Source of the DNA: Ferrovibrio sp. | Lineage (GTDB): Bacteria; Pseudomonadota; Alphaproteobacteria; Ferrovibrionales; Ferrovibrionaceae | Direction: 5' to 3' | Length of the DNA stretch: 64,000 bases | Assembly (NCBI RefSeq): GCF_019636075.1 | Contig: NZ_JAHBYG010000011.1 | Span: forward strand, 27,293 to 91,292 | In this document: positions 34,300 to 43,615 of the stretch, piece after piece | How the letters are laid out: every line of letters starts with the position of its first letter | Position numbering within the stretch: the stretch's first letter is position 1 | Notes under the pieces: model-generated | What the model was told of the DNA's origin: nothing | What the model saw: the letters and a program-made list of their open reading frames with translations, nothing else | The model's database searches: none | Position numbers and translations under genes: made by a program

Positions 34300-36714
34300 T
34301 CAATGCTTGATGACGCCGGTCTGTTCGGTGTCTGCCTCCGGCTCCACCACCGGCGGCTTGCTCAAATCCTCATCATCCGCCCACTCGATCGGCTCGAGAG
34401 GACGGACCAATGCATGACGCAGCACTTCTTCGCAAGTGCTGACCGCCACGATCTCCAACCCCTTCTTCACATTCTCGGGGATATCGACCAGGTCCTTCTC
34501 ATTCTCCTTCGGGATCAGCACCTTCTTGATGCCACCGCGATGGGCGGCAAGCAGCTTCTCCTTCAAGCCGCCGATCGGCAGCACGCGACCGCGCAGCGTA
34601 ACCTCGCCGGTCATCGCCACATCCTTGCGCACCGGAATGCCGGTAAGCACGGACACGATGGAGGTGACCATCGCCACGCCGGCCGAGGGGCCGTCCTTGG
34701 GCGTGGCGCCCTCGGGCACGTGCACGTGGATATCGCGGCGATCGAAGATCGGCGGCTTCACGCCGAAGGCCACCGCGCGAGACCGCACGTAAGAGCGCGC
34801 CGCCTGCACGGATTCCTGCATCACCTCGCCGAGTTTGCCGGTGATGGTCATGCGGCCCTTGCCGGGCAGCATCACCGCTTCGATGGTCAGCAATTCACCG
34901 CCCACCTCGGTCCAGGCCAGGCCGGTGACAGTGCCCACCAGATCCTCAAGCTCGGCCTCGCCATAGCGGAACTTCCGCACGCCGGCATAGTCATTGAGGT
35001 TCTCGGAGGTGACATTCACCGCCTTGATATCCTTTGACAGGATTTCCTTCACCGCCTTGCGGGTCAGGTTGGCGATCTCGCGCTCCAGGCTACGCACACC
35101 GGCTTCGCGGGTGTAATAGCGCACCAGGTCGCGCAAGGCTTCATCGATGATCGACCATTCGCCCTTCTTCAGGCCAGCCGCCTTCACCTGCTTCTCGATC
35201 AGGTGGCGCTTGCAGATTTCCACCTTCTCATCCTCGGTATAGCCGGGGATGCGGATGATCTCCATGCGATCAAGCAACGGCTGCGGCATGCGCAGGCTGT
35301 TGGCCGTGCAAATGAACATCACGTCGGAAAGGTCGTAATCCACTTCAAGATAATGGTCGTTAAAGGTGCTGTTCTGCTCGGGGTCGAGCACTTCCAGCAA
35401 CGCCGAAGACGGATCGCCACGGAAATCCTGGCCCATCTTGTCGATCTCATCGAGCAGGAAGAGCGGATTGGTACTTTTCGCCTTCTTCATCGACTGCACG
35501 ATCTTGCCGGGCATCGAGCCGATATAGGTGCGGCGATGGCCGCGAATCTCCGCCTCGTCGCGCACGCCGCCCAACGACATGCGCACGAAATTGCGCTGCG
35601 TGGCCCGCGCGATCGACTTGCCGAGCGAGGTTTTGCCCACGCCCGGAGGACCGACCAAGCAGAGGATCGGGCCCTTCAGCTTGGCCGAGCGTTGCTGCAC
35701 AGCCAGATACTCGAGTATGCGCTCCTTCACCTTGTCGAGACCGTAATGGTCGTCGTTGAGCACGGTCTCGGCATTCTTGATGTCCTTGCGCAACTTGCTG
35801 CGCTTCTGCCACGGGATGGTCAGCATCCAGTCGAGATAATTGCGGATCACCGTGGCTTCGGCCGACATCGGGCTCATCGAACGCAGCTTCTTCAATTCGG
35901 CCTGCGCCTTTTCGCGCGCCTCCTTGGTCAGCCGGGTCTTCTTGATACGCTGTTCGAGTTCGGCCAGCTCGTCGCGGCCTTCCTCGCCCTCGCCCAATTC
36001 CTTCTGGATCGCCTTGAGCTGTTCGTTGAGGTAATACTCGCGCTGGGTCTTCTCCATCTGGCGTTTGACGCGCGAGCGGATCTTCTTCTCCACCTGCAGC
36101 ACACCGATCTCGCCTTCCATCAGCGCATAAACGCGCTCAAGGCGCTCGATCACGCTGGTGAGTTCAAGCAATTCCTGCTTCTCGGCGATTTTCACGGTGA
36201 GATGCGAGGCCACCGTATCGGCCAGTTTGGAGGGGTCTTCGATCTGGTTCAGCGAAACCAGCACCTCCGGCGGAATCTTGCGATTCAGCTTCACATATTG
36301 CTCGAACTGATTGATCACCGAACGGCCCAGCGCTTCCACTTCGCGCTGTTCGCCGCCTTCATCGCCCAAGGGTTCGGCCTGCACCTGGAAGAAATCGGCA
36401 TTCTCGGTGAACTTCACGATACGGGCGCGCTGGCCACCTTCCACCAGCACCTTCACAGTGCCATCGGGCAGGCGCAGCAATTGCAGCACGGAAGCAATAG
36501 TGCCCACACCATGAATATCGCCGGGCTCGGGATTGTCCTGACCGGCATTCTTCTGGGCCACCAGCAGAATTTGCTTATCTTCCTTCATCACGTCTTCGAG
36601 GGCCCGCACCGATTTCTCGCGGCCGACGAAAAGCGGCACGATCATGTGCGGAAACACCACGATATCGCGGAGCGGAAGGACCGGATAAAACTGGGCGCGG
36701 GGAGACGTGGGCAT
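34300..36714 (-). CDS. lon: ATP-dependent Lon protease
   Basis: 804 residues, full length. The N-terminal LON substrate-recognition domain starts with [23 protein letters not shown]. The AAA+ domain has Walker [16 protein letters not shown] and Walker [11 protein letters not shown]. The Ser-Lys protease domain has [11 protein letters not shown] (catalytic Ser) and the catalytic Lys in [14 protein letters not shown]. Cytoplasmic quality-control protease for misfolded and regulatory proteins. A heat-shock-like promoter sits upstream at 36771-36803. clpX lies next upstream and hupB downstream on the same strand. Confidence 0.97.
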   Translation of the reverse strand: MPTSPRAQFYPVLPLRDIVVFPHMIVPLFVGREKSVRALEDVMKEDKQILLVAQKNAGQDNPEPGDIHGVGTIASVLQLLRLPDGTVKVLVEGGQRARIVKFTENADFFQVQAEPLGDEGGEQREVEALGRSVINQFEQYVKLNRKIPPEVLVSLNQIEDPSKLADTVASHLTVKIAEKQELLELTSVIERLERVYALMEGEIGVLQVEKKIRSRVKRQMEKTQREYYLNEQLKAIQKELGEGEEGRDELAELEQRIKKTRLTKEAREKAQAELKKLRSMSPMSAEATVIRNYLDWMLTIPWQKRSKLRKDIKNAETVLNDDHYGLDKVKERILEYLAVQQRSAKLKGPILCLVGPPGVGKTSLGKSIARATQRNFVRMSLGGVRDEAEIRGHRRTYIGSMPGKIVQSMKKAKSTNPLFLLDEIDKMGQDFRGDPSSALLEVLDPEQNSTFNDHYLEVDYDLSDVMFICTANSLRMPQPLLDRMEIIRIPGYTEDEKVEICKRHLIEKQVKAAGLKKGEWSIIDEALRDLVRYYTREAGVRSLEREIANLTRKAVKEILSKDIKAVNVTSENLNDYAGVRKFRYGEAELEDLVGTVTGLAWTEVGGELLTIEAVMLPGKGRMTITGKLGEVMQESVQAARSYVRSRAVAFGVKPPIFDRRDIHVHVPEGATPKDGPSAGVAMVTSIVSVLTGIPVRKDVAMTGEVTLRGRVLPIGGLKEKLLAAHRGGIKKVLIPKENEKDLVDIPENVKKGLEIVAVSTCEEVLRHALVRPLEPIEWADDEDLSKPPVVEPEADTEQTGVIKH

Positions 36715-36770
36715 GCTTTAAACTTCGCTAGACTGGGCCGACGGGACAATCCCGCAGGCAACCGTTGAAG

Positions 36771-36803
36771 AATAAGATGGGTGGCAGGCAGGGTTCCGTC
36801 AAG
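36771..36803 (-). promoter_or_regulatory. Candidate heat-shock (sigma-32-like) promoter of lon
   Basis: On the minus strand CTTGACG (36797-36803) is followed after 15 bases by CCCATCTTATT (36771-36781). This resembles the CTTGAAA - N13-15 - CCCCATnT sigma-32 pattern. It lies 57 bp upstream of the lon start, consistent with heat induction of lon in many bacteria. The rest of the 297-bp clpX-lon gap shows no other recognised element. Confidence 0.6.
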
Positions 36804-37003
36804 CCACCCTCGGCTCAAACTTTGCTGGATTTCGGCCAAAGCTTCCGTAAAGGGAAAGCCACGCGATTCCCGACTCGTGCGAGCGGTTGGCGGGCCGGAA
36901 ACCGCCCCACGAACTCGCTTGATGCGAGCAGGCCACATGATAGTGCAGCGGACCCAGACTGCGCCCTGCAGCCCGCGCTATGGCATTGAAAAGGCTTGAA
37001 CCA

Positions 37004-37020
37004 GGCGCCGTTCAGGCGCC
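37004..37020 (-). terminator. Candidate terminator hairpin at the clpX 3' end
   Basis: GGCGCC - 5-nt loop - GGCGCC forms a 6-bp GC stem overlapping the clpX stop codon (minus strand). It is followed on that strand by a partly T-rich stretch (tggttcaagccttttc). The stem is short and the T-run weak, so this may be only a partial terminator. Confidence 0.4.
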
Positions 37021-38274
37021 CAGTTCCTCGCGCTTGCGATCGGCATGCACCAGCAAGGGCTTGGCGCGGCCTTCAACCACTTCGGGCGAGATCACCACTT
37101 CCTCGACGCCTTCCATGTTCGGCAAATCGTACATGGTCTCGAGCAGGATATTCTCCATGATCGAGCGCAGGCCGCGAGCGCCGGTGCGGCGCGCGATGGC
37201 ACGCCGCGCGATGGCGGCAACGGCTTCGTCGGTAAAGGTGAGGCGCACATCTTCCATGTCGAAGAGCCGCTGATACTGCTTCACCAGGGCGTTCTTCGGC
37301 TTGGACAGGATGTCCATCAACGCCGGCTCGTCGAGATCGTGCAAGGTTGCCAGAACCGGCAGACGGCCGATGAATTCAGGGATCAGGCCGAATTTCAACA
37401 GATCGTCGGGTTCGACCTCTGCCAGGATATCACCGGCGCGGCGCTCATCTGGTCCGCGCACTTCCGCGCCGAAGCCGATCGAGGTGCCCTTGCCACGAGC
37501 GGAAATGATCTTCTCCAGGCCGGCAAAGGCGCCGCCGCAGATGAACAGGATGTTGGTGGTATCCACCTGCAGGAATTCCTGCTGCGGATGCTTACGGCCG
37601 CCCTGAGGCGGCACGGAAGCCACGGTGCCTTCCATGATCTTCAGCAAGGCCTGCTGCACGCCCTCGCCCGACACGTCGCGGGTGATCGAGGGGTTATCGG
37701 ATTTGCGGCTGATCTTGTCGACCTCGTCGATATAGACGATGCCGCGCTGCGCACGTTCGACGTTATAATCCGCCGCCTGCAGCAACTTCAAGATGATGTT
37801 CTCCACATCCTCGCCGACATAGCCGGCTTCGGTAAGCGTGGTGGCATCCGCCATGGTGAACGGCACTTCCAGGATACGGGCCAGCGTCTGAGCCAGCAGG
37901 GTCTTGCCGCAACCGGTGGGGCCAACCAACAGGATGTTGGACTTGGCGAGTTCTACCTCGTTGCCCTTGGCACCCTGGCCGATGCGCTTGTAATGATTAT
38001 GCACCGCCACCGACAATACCTTCTTGGCATGCGGCTGGCCGATCACATAATCATCAAGAACCTTGCAGATTTCCTGCGGCGTAGGAACGCCGTCGCGGGT
38101 CTTCACCAACGCAGATTTATGCTCTTCACGGATGATATCCATGCAGAGTTCAACGCATTCGTCGCAGATGAAAACCGTGGGGCCGGCAATGAGCTTGCGC
38201 ACCTCGTGCTGGCTCTTGCCGCAAAACGAACAGTAGAGGGTATTCTTAGAATCGCCGCCGCTCAGCTTGGTCAT
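37012..38274 (-). CDS. clpX: ATP-dependent Clp protease ATP-binding subunit ClpX
   Basis: 420 residues from ATG 38274 (GGAG 8 bases upstream), the usual ClpX length. The N-terminal zinc-binding domain has [15 protein letters not shown] and ICDECVELC (four Cys). AAA+ features are Walker [13 protein letters not shown], Walker [11 protein letters not shown], and IGF-loop-like and sensor motifs, with [16 protein letters not shown] near the end. It unfolds tagged substrates and feeds them into ClpP. Longer in-frame starts up to 38451 run through non-conserved sequence and were rejected. The gene follows clpP after 315 bp on the same strand. Confidence 0.97.
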   Translation of the reverse strand: MTKLSGGDSKNTLYCSFCGKSQHEVRKLIAGPTVFICDECVELCMDIIREEHKSALVKTRDGVPTPQEICKVLDDYVIGQPHAKKVLSVAVHNHYKRIGQGAKGNEVELAKSNILLVGPTGCGKTLLAQTLARILEVPFTMADATTLTEAGYVGEDVENIILKLLQAADYNVERAQRGIVYIDEVDKISRKSDNPSITRDVSGEGVQQALLKIMEGTVASVPPQGGRKHPQQEFLQVDTTNILFICGGAFAGLEKIISARGKGTSIGFGAEVRGPDERRAGDILAEVEPDDLLKFGLIPEFIGRLPVLATLHDLDEPALMDILSKPKNALVKQYQRLFDMEDVRLTFTDEAVAAIARRAIARRTGARGLRSIMENILLETMYDLPNMEGVEEVVISPEVVEGRAKPLLVHADRKREELGA

Positions 38275-38589
38275 GCCCACTCCGTCCAGCAACCGGCAGT
38301 CTGAAACCGGGTGCTTCATAGACTCGACATAATACGGAAGCCGGACGGATCGCACAACGCCCCCACAGGGTCGGGGGGCCCGGGCAAACCTTAACGCTGG
38401 CGGCAGCCCGGGAGAGCCGATCCATGGGAAGAATTTCCCTGGGATGGCCATCCCCGGCGGGCCGCCGAGCCCGGCTTCTGGTTCAGGTGTTTCTGGTTAG
38501 CTATTTATGGTAGCCCGCATACAAAGCAATCCGGGCAAAGCAATCCAGGCAAAACAATCCAAACCCGCCGGAAGCGGGGCCGCGAAGCC
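38275..38589. other. 315-bp clpP-clpX intergenic region with short tandem repeats
   Basis: No gene was seen. It holds the leader of clpX (minus strand) with a GGAG ribosome site. It also holds three contiguous 14-bp repeats at 38522-38563 and GC-rich inverted segments just after the clpP stop (aagcc/ggctt). No clear sigma-70 or sigma-32 promoter could be fixed by eye. Confidence 0.5.
38522..38563. repeat. Three tandem 14-bp repeats
   Basis: Units read CAAAGCAATCCGGG, CAAAGCAATCCAGG and CAAAACAATCCAAA with no spacer, sharing the core CAAA(G/A)CAATCC. They lie 26 bp downstream of the clpP stop on the transcribed (minus) strand, before clpX. A regulator site, an RNA-level element, or simple slippage repeats are all possible. 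Confidence 0.8.
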
Positions 38590-39225
38590 TCAGGGCTTCT
38601 TCGGCTCCTCAAGCCCGCCACGGTTGGTCACAACTTCGTCAATCAGGCCGAATTCCTTGGCCTGCTCCGGGGTCATGAAATTGTCTCGTTCCATTGCCGC
38701 TTCGATCGCTTCCACGCTCTGGCCGGTATGCTCGGCATAGATGGCGTTCAGCCGGCCGCGCAGGGCAAGGATTTCGCGGGCATGGATTTCGATATCCGCC
38801 GCCTGGCCCTGATAGCCGCCCGACGGCTGGTGGATCATGATGCGGGAATTCGGCAGCGAATAGCGCATGGTCTTTTCGCCGGCGGCCAGCAGCAGCGACC
38901 CCATGGATGCCGCCTGGCCGATGCACATGGTCATCACCTTGGGGCGGATATATTTCATGGTGTCGTAGATCGCCAGGCCGGAGGTGACCAGGCCGCCGGG
39001 GCTGTTGATGTAGAAGGAGATTTCCTTGTTGGGATTCTCGGCTTCGAGGAACAGCAATTGGGCAGTAATCAGCGAGGCAACGCCATCATGCACCGGGCCG
39101 ACCAGGAAGATGATGCGTTCCTTCAGCAGCCGGGAGTAGATATCGTAGGCACGCTCGCCCCGATTGGTCTGCTCGATGACCATCGGTACCAGCGTATTCA
39201 TGTAAGTATCGGCCATCTTCTCCAT
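38590..39225 (-). CDS. clpP: ATP-dependent Clp protease proteolytic subunit ClpP
   Basis: 211 residues from ATG 39225. It is the typical tetradecameric serine protease: [30 protein letters not shown] at the N-terminus, catalytic Ser in [11 protein letters not shown], catalytic His in [11 protein letters not shown], and Asp further on. It forms the proteolytic chamber for ClpX (and ClpA) in the cytoplasm. ATG 39225 gives a family-standard length. An ATG at 39216 (after GGAGAAG) is an alternative, while the upstream ATG at 39297 adds a non-conserved tail. It lies between tig and clpX in the standard order. Confidence 0.95.
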   Translation of the reverse strand: MEKMADTYMNTLVPMVIEQTNRGERAYDIYSRLLKERIIFLVGPVHDGVASLITAQLLFLEAENPNKEISFYINSPGGLVTSGLAIYDTMKYIRPKVMTMCIGQAASMGSLLLAAGEKTMRYSLPNSRIMIHQPSGGYQGQAADIEIHAREILALRGRLNAIYAEHTGQSVEAIEAAMERDNFMTPEQAKEFGLIDEVVTNRGGLEEPKKP

Positions 39226-39278
39226 GGGACTCTGTCGCTCCGGCTGGCGTGATTCGTCTGGGAAGGAGATAGTGGGGC

Positions 39279-39306
39279 GGCGGGCGGCCTTAGGCAACCG
39301 CCCGCC
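39279..39306 (-). terminator. Strong GC hairpin between tig and clpP
   Basis: GGCGGGCGG and CCGCCCGCC form a perfect 9-bp stem around a 10-nt loop, 15 bp after the tig stop on the minus strand. No T-run follows, so it may act as a partial terminator, attenuator or mRNA 3'-end stabiliser within the tig-clpP transcript. Confidence 0.5.
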
Positions 39307-39320
39307 CCGCCTTATACTGC

Positions 39321-40649
39321 TTAGGCGCCCGCCTCTTCGGCGGCTTTGGCAAGTTCTTCCTTGCTCACCGGCTTTTCGGTGACAGTGGCGATTTCCAGGA
39401 TGAAATCCACCACCTTGTCCTCGAAGATCGGGGCGCGCAGCGAGGCCGCGGCTTCCGGATTCTTCTGGAAATATTCCATCACCTGGCGCTCCTGGCCCGG
39501 GAAACGACGAGCCTGCTGGATCATCGCCTGGGTAACCTCATCGGGCTTCACCTCGATGTTGTTCACCCGGCCGACCTCGGAGAGCAGCAGGCCGAGGCGA
39601 ATACGGCGCTCGGCAATCTTGCGATACTCCGCCTTCAGTTCGTCCTCGGATTTCTTCTCTTCGGCAAGCTCGGCTTCCAGACGGGCCGGATCCGCGCTCA
39701 CTTCCTTCCAGATGGTCTCGAATTCCAGATCCACCATGCCTTCCGGCACCTGGAAATCATGGCTGTCGGCCAGGGCATCCAGCAGGCCGCGCTTCACATG
39801 CAGGCGCGACAGGCCCTTGTATTCCTGACCCAGGTCGCGCTTCACGTTGTCGCGCAGTTCCTGCAGCGAGGCGAGGCCGAACCGCTTGGCGAATTCGTCG
39901 TCGATCACTGCCTTCTCGCCGGCCTTCACTTCCTTCACCGTGCAGGCAAACACCGCGGCCTTGCCGGCCAGATCGGAATTGCCGTATTCGGCCGGGAAGG
40001 TGACATTCACATCGCGGCTTTCGCCAGCCTTGATGCCGACCAGCTGATCCTCGAAACCGGGGATGAAGCTGTTGGAACCGAGCACCAGGGCATAGCCCTC
40101 CGCGGTGCCGCCATCGAACTTCACGCCATCCACGCTGCCGGAAAAGTCCAGGATCACCTGGTCGCCGTTTTCGGCGGCGCGATCCACGGCGGCATAGGTC
40201 TTCTGCTGCTCGGAGATGCGGTTGACGAACTCATCCACCTCGGCGTCGCTCACTTCGACAACCAGGCGCTCCAGCTTGATCGCCTTGAAGTCGCCGGGAA
40301 CGATCTCGGGCAGCACCTCGATGGTGATCGAGCATTCCAGATCCTTGCCTTCCTCGAAGGAGGACAGCAACTCGACCTTCGGCTGCATCGCCGGCTTAAG
40401 AGAATTTTCCTCAATGGCCTTTTGCAGGGCGGCATTGACGGTCTCTTCCATCGCCTCGCCCAGCAGGGCCTGGCCATATTGCTTCTTCAGCAGCGCGGTG
40501 GGCGCCTTGCCCGGGCGGAAGCCCGGCATGTTCACACGCTGACGCAGGCCTTCCAGCTTCTCGCTCACCGTGGATTCCAGCGCGGTGGCATTGATCACCA
40601 CTTTGAATTCGCGCTTCAGGCCGGCGGAGCCGGTTTCGGTAATCTGCAT
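39321..40649 (-). CDS. tig: Trigger factor (ribosome-associated chaperone, peptidyl-prolyl isomerase)
   Basis: 442 residues from ATG 40649. The N-terminal ribosome-binding domain ends in the signature [17 protein letters not shown]. The FKBP-type domain has [18 protein letters not shown] and [19 protein letters not shown] helical C-terminal chaperone domain follows. Trigger factor binds nascent chains at the ribosome exit. Longer starts up to 40763 overlap the tRNA-Leu region and were rejected. It lies just downstream of tRNA-Leu and upstream of clpP on the same strand. Confidence 0.96.
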   Translation of the reverse strand: MQITETGSAGLKREFKVVINATALESTVSEKLEGLRQRVNMPGFRPGKAPTALLKKQYGQALLGEAMEETVNAALQKAIEENSLKPAMQPKVELLSSFEEGKDLECSITIEVLPEIVPGDFKAIKLERLVVEVSDAEVDEFVNRISEQQKTYAAVDRAAENGDQVILDFSGSVDGVKFDGGTAEGYALVLGSNSFIPGFEDQLVGIKAGESRDVNVTFPAEYGNSDLAGKAAVFACTVKEVKAGEKAVIDDEFAKRFGLASLQELRDNVKRDLGQEYKGLSRLHVKRGLLDALADSHDFQVPEGMVDLEFETIWKEVSADPARLEAELAEEKKSEDELKAEYRKIAERRIRLGLLLSEVGRVNNIEVKPDEVTQAMIQQARRFPGQERQVMEYFQKNPEAAASLRAPIFEDKVVDFILEIATVTEKPVSKEELAKAAEEAGA

Positions 40650-40721
40650 GACCTTACCTTCACACCCAGTTATTCCAGAATTGCTCTCTAAGCCGCGGAA
40701 GCGATCCCGGCGGCGCGAAAT

Positions 40722-40806
40722 TGGTGCGGGCGGAGGGATTTGAACCCACACGCCTTGCGGCACGGGAACCTAAATCCCGCGTGTCTACCAATTCCACCAC
40801 GCCCGC
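40722..40806 (-). tRNA. tRNA-Leu (TAG anticodon)
   Basis: 85 bases on the minus strand with a long class II variable arm. There is a GCGGGCG acceptor paired to CGCCCGC, a D arm with GGTAGAC, anticodon loop TTTAGGT (anticodon TAG, reads CUA), a variable arm around GCCGCAAGGC, a T loop TTCAAAT, and an encoded CCA at 40722-40724. Confidence 0.97.
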
Positions 40807-41003
40807 ATTCCAAGGCCCGGCCTGCCGCTATCGCGCCGATCCCGCCCTGCCGCTGACCAGCCATATAATGGCGCAGCCCGGACATGGCCTGGAGGCGCGC
40901 CGGCTGGCCGGCACGAGGGCGCAGTCTATAACATGCGACCGAGCGCCAGGATAGGGTTTTGCCGGGATTTCCGGAAACCCGCTTAAGGCTTGAGGAACAA
41001 GGC

Positions 41004-41687
41004 TTATTTCTTGGTGCGCTGGTCGCAATGCAGCAGTCGCTGACGCTCGGCGAACCACTCCGCCGAATAGCTGCAATCCTTGAAATCGTCGTAAAACGGC
41101 CCCCCTACGGTGTAATGCACAATGGAAACATCGTCGGAATGCGGGTCGTAATCGGCCAAGTGGTTCCAGCGATGGGGAATTTCCCCAATCAAGCCGTCAT
41201 CGCCCAGCCATTTGAACTGGTGCAGTTCCAGGCCGGTGGCGGAATTCACGTAATCGGGAGTGAGCGCGGTGCAGCGGGCGCAGTTGAACAGCATCACGCT
41301 GGACCAGTTTTTCTTCTCATACTTGGTCTGCACCTTGCCGAGGAATTTCTCTTCTTCCTTGGGCACATGGGTGTGTTTCACGACCTGGACGGCATAGGCC
41401 GGATCGCGCAGCGCCCATAGCTTGGCGATGTCGTCCAGCACCAGCATGTCGTCGTCCATGAAGATCGCCCAATCCTGGTAACCGGCCAGATAGGGCGTGA
41501 GAAAGCGCGAGAAGCTGAAATCGGTGCTCTGCAACTCGTGGCGCGGGCGGGTATAAATACCCTCAAGCTGGCTCAGCGCAATGAAATTGACCGAAACCGG
41601 CTGGCTGGAGCGGGCAACGATGCTATGCGCCGCCACGGCGGATGCGACCGGCGCGGAACGGCTATATCCGATGAAAACCCTGATCAT
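41004..41687 (-). CDS. GT8-like glycosyltransferase
   Basis: 227 residues. A GT-A fold is suggested by MIRVFIGYSRSAPVASAVAAHSI at the start, FSFSRFLTPYLAG, and the metal site IFMDDDML (DXD). C-terminal features NHLADYDPHSDDVSIVHYTVGGPF fit GT8-type transferases with their conserved HY/GP ending. No signal or membrane segment was seen. The gene stands alone between tRNA-Leu and the divergent SulP gene, so its acceptor is unknown. ATG 41687 matches where the domain begins. However, a GTG at 41732 has a better ribosome site (GGAGG 7 bases upstream) and could be the true start, adding 15 residues. Confidence 0.78.
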   Translation of the reverse strand: MIRVFIGYSRSAPVASAVAAHSIVARSSQPVSVNFIALSQLEGIYTRPRHELQSTDFSFSRFLTPYLAGYQDWAIFMDDDMLVLDDIAKLWALRDPAYAVQVVKHTHVPKEEEKFLGKVQTKYEKKNWSSVMLFNCARCTALTPDYVNSATGLELHQFKWLGDDGLIGEIPHRWNHLADYDPHSDDVSIVHYTVGGPFYDDFKDCSYSAEWFAERQRLLHCDQRTKK

Positions 41688-41895
41688 GCTGACACTCTGC
41701 CCTGGATGAAGTTGCCCAATGGTTAAATTCACCCCGCTTCCTCCCTATCTTATAAGAGTTACCAACTTCCTGACGAAAAAGCCGCCTGCGATAATGAGCC
41801 GCAGGAGAGCCAGCCGAAATCCGCCCGGGAGGATGGCTTTTTACCGAATGCGGTATTAAATTACCGCAACATCCACTTTTAACTGGCGCCTGAAA

Positions 41896-43560
41896 ATGCT
41901 GGTACCCAAACTCATCACCGTTCTGCGCGAAGGCTATCGCTTTCCGCATTTCCGCAACGATCTTTTCGCGGGCATCACCGTGGCCATCGTGGCACTGCCG
42001 CTGGCCATGGCGATTGCGATTGCCAGCGGCACCACGCCCGATAAGGGGCTGTTCACAGCCGTGGTGGCCGGCTTCATCATTTCCGCCCTGGGCGGCAGCC
42101 GGCACCAGATCGGCGGCCCCACCGCAGCCTTCGTGGTGGTGGTGTTCGGCGTGATCCAGAAGCATGGCTTCGATGGCTTGGTGCTGGCCACCCTGATGGC
42201 CGGTGCGATCCTGATCCTGGCGGGCCTGCTGCGACTGGGCACGCTGATCAAGTTCATCCCGCATCCGGTGGTAACCGGCTTCACCGCCGGCATCGCATTG
42301 GTGATCTTCTCCACCCAGATCAAGGATTTCTTCGGCCTCGACATGACCGAGATGCCGGCGGATTTCCTGCCGAAATGGTGGGCCTATATCCAGGCCGCGC
42401 CAAGCTGGAAACCGGCTGCCTTCGCGCTCGCCCTGCTCACCCTGGTGATCATCGTCGGCTTGCGCAAATGGCGGCCCAACTGGCCCGGCATGCTGATCGC
42501 CGTGGCCGCCGCCACCCTGCTGGCCAAGCTGTTCGACCTGCCGGTGGAAACCATCGAAAGCCGTTTCGGCGGCATCCCCAGCACGCTACCGATGCCGGTT
42601 TGGCCCAGCTTTACCCTGCAGCGCGCCATCGATGTGCTGCCCAGCGCCATCACCATCGCGCTGCTGGCCGGCATCGAAAGCCTGCTTTCCTGCGTGATCG
42701 CCGATGCCATGACCGGACGGCGGCATCGTTCGAATATCGAACTGGTCGGCCAGGGCATAGCGAATATCGCCTCGGCGCTGTTCGGCGGGCTGCCCGCCAC
42801 CGGCGCGCTGGCCCGCACCGCCACCAACATCAAGGCCGGCGCCCATGGCCCGGTTTCGGGCATGCTGCATGCGGTATTCCTGCTCGGCTTCATGTGGCTT
42901 TTGGCGCCGCTGGCCGGCCTGATTCCGCTGGCGGCCTTGGCCGGCGTGCTGATGGTGGTGGCCTGGAACATGAGCGAGATCGAGCGCATCCGCCACCTCG
43001 CCCGCGCGCCCGAGGGCGACCGGCTGGTGCTGGTCGTCACGTTCCTGCTCACCGTGCTGGTGGATATCACCGTGGCCATCGAGGTGGGCATCGTGCTGGC
43101 GGCGCTGATCTTCATGCGCCGCATGGTCTATGCCAGCGAGGTTACGTCGGTATCCAGCCGCAGCCTGGCCGAACGCGCCGAAACCGAGGCCGGCGCCTCG
43201 GCTTTTGCCGGCCTGGATATTCCCAAAGGCGTGGAAGTATTCGAGATCGAAGGCCCGTTCTTCTTCGGCATCGCCACCAAGCTGGCCGATATCCTGGATG
43301 CCATCGAAGCGCCGCCGAAAGTGTTCATCCTGCGCATGGGTAATGTGCCCTTCATCGATGCCAGCGGTGTGGAAGCCTTGCAAAGCTTCATCGAAAAGAA
43401 TCAGGCGCGCGGCACCCGCGTGCTGCTCACCCGGGTGAATCAGCCTTCGCTGCGCACGCTGAATGCAATGGGGTTGATCGACAAGCTGGGCCCGGATGCC
43501 GTGCAGAAAAACCTGGTGCGCGCGCTGGCCAAGGCGCGGGAGATTATCGGCGAAGCCTAA
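41896..43560 (+). CDS. SulP-family anion transporter with STAS domain
   Basis: 554 residues. About eleven or more hydrophobic segments start with FRNDLFAGITVAIVALPLAMAIAIASG, the SulP opening signature; GGSRHQIGGPTAAFVVVVFG and FTAGIALVIFSTQI follow. The last ~110 residues form a STAS domain (EIEGPFFFGIATKLADIL, FIDASGVEALQSFI). SulP proteins move sulfate, bicarbonate or dicarboxylates across the inner membrane. Which anion is moved cannot be told from sequence. Sulfate uptake would fit a genome that has several sulfotransferases. It diverges from the GT8-like gene, and its 3' end faces the NAD(P)HX-repair gene. Confidence 0.92.
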   Translation: MLVPKLITVLREGYRFPHFRNDLFAGITVAIVALPLAMAIAIASGTTPDKGLFTAVVAGFIISALGGSRHQIGGPTAAFVVVVFGVIQKHGFDGLVLATLMAGAILILAGLLRLGTLIKFIPHPVVTGFTAGIALVIFSTQIKDFFGLDMTEMPADFLPKWWAYIQAAPSWKPAAFALALLTLVIIVGLRKWRPNWPGMLIAVAAATLLAKLFDLPVETIESRFGGIPSTLPMPVWPSFTLQRAIDVLPSAITIALLAGIESLLSCVIADAMTGRRHRSNIELVGQGIANIASALFGGLPATGALARTATNIKAGAHGPVSGMLHAVFLLGFMWLLAPLAGLIPLAALAGVLMVVAWNMSEIERIRHLARAPEGDRLVLVVTFLLTVLVDITVAIEVGIVLAALIFMRRMVYASEVTSVSSRSLAERAETEAGASAFAGLDIPKGVEVFEIEGPFFFGIATKLADILDAIEAPPKVFILRMGNVPFIDASGVEALQSFIEKNQARGTRVLLTRVNQPSLRTLNAMGLIDKLGPDAVQKNLVRALAKAREIIGEA

Positions 43561-43570
43561 CGCCGCCGCA

Positions 43571-43615
43571 CCTTAACGCCGCAGGCGCTGCAAGACCTTA
43601 ACGCCGCAGGCGCTG
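43571..43615. repeat. Duplicated 20-bp element at the nnr 3' end
   Basis: ccttaacgccgcaggcgctg occurs at 43571-43590 and again at 43596-43615 (25-bp period). The second copy contains the stop codon and last codons of the NAD(P)HX-repair gene on the minus strand. The first copy repeats them just outside the gene, so it looks like a short tandem duplication of the coding 3' end. Confidence 0.85.

Noticed and set aside
35203..36768. Long open frame (521 codons) on the plus strand across lon
   Set aside because: It lies antisense to the fully conserved Lon coding sequence and its translation is His/Leu/Ala-rich low-complexity; a shadow of GC-rich codons.
37045..38304. Plus-strand 419-codon open frame opposite clpX
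   Set aside because: Antisense to ClpX with no recognisable domain; biased composition typical of a shadow frame.
39759..40691. Plus-strand open frame opposite tig
   Set aside because: Antisense to trigger factor and without domain similarity.
41688..41732. GTG 41732 as start of the GT8-like gene
   Set aside because: Not excluded, because its ribosome site is strong, but the conserved domain starts at ATG 41687; kept as an alternative only.
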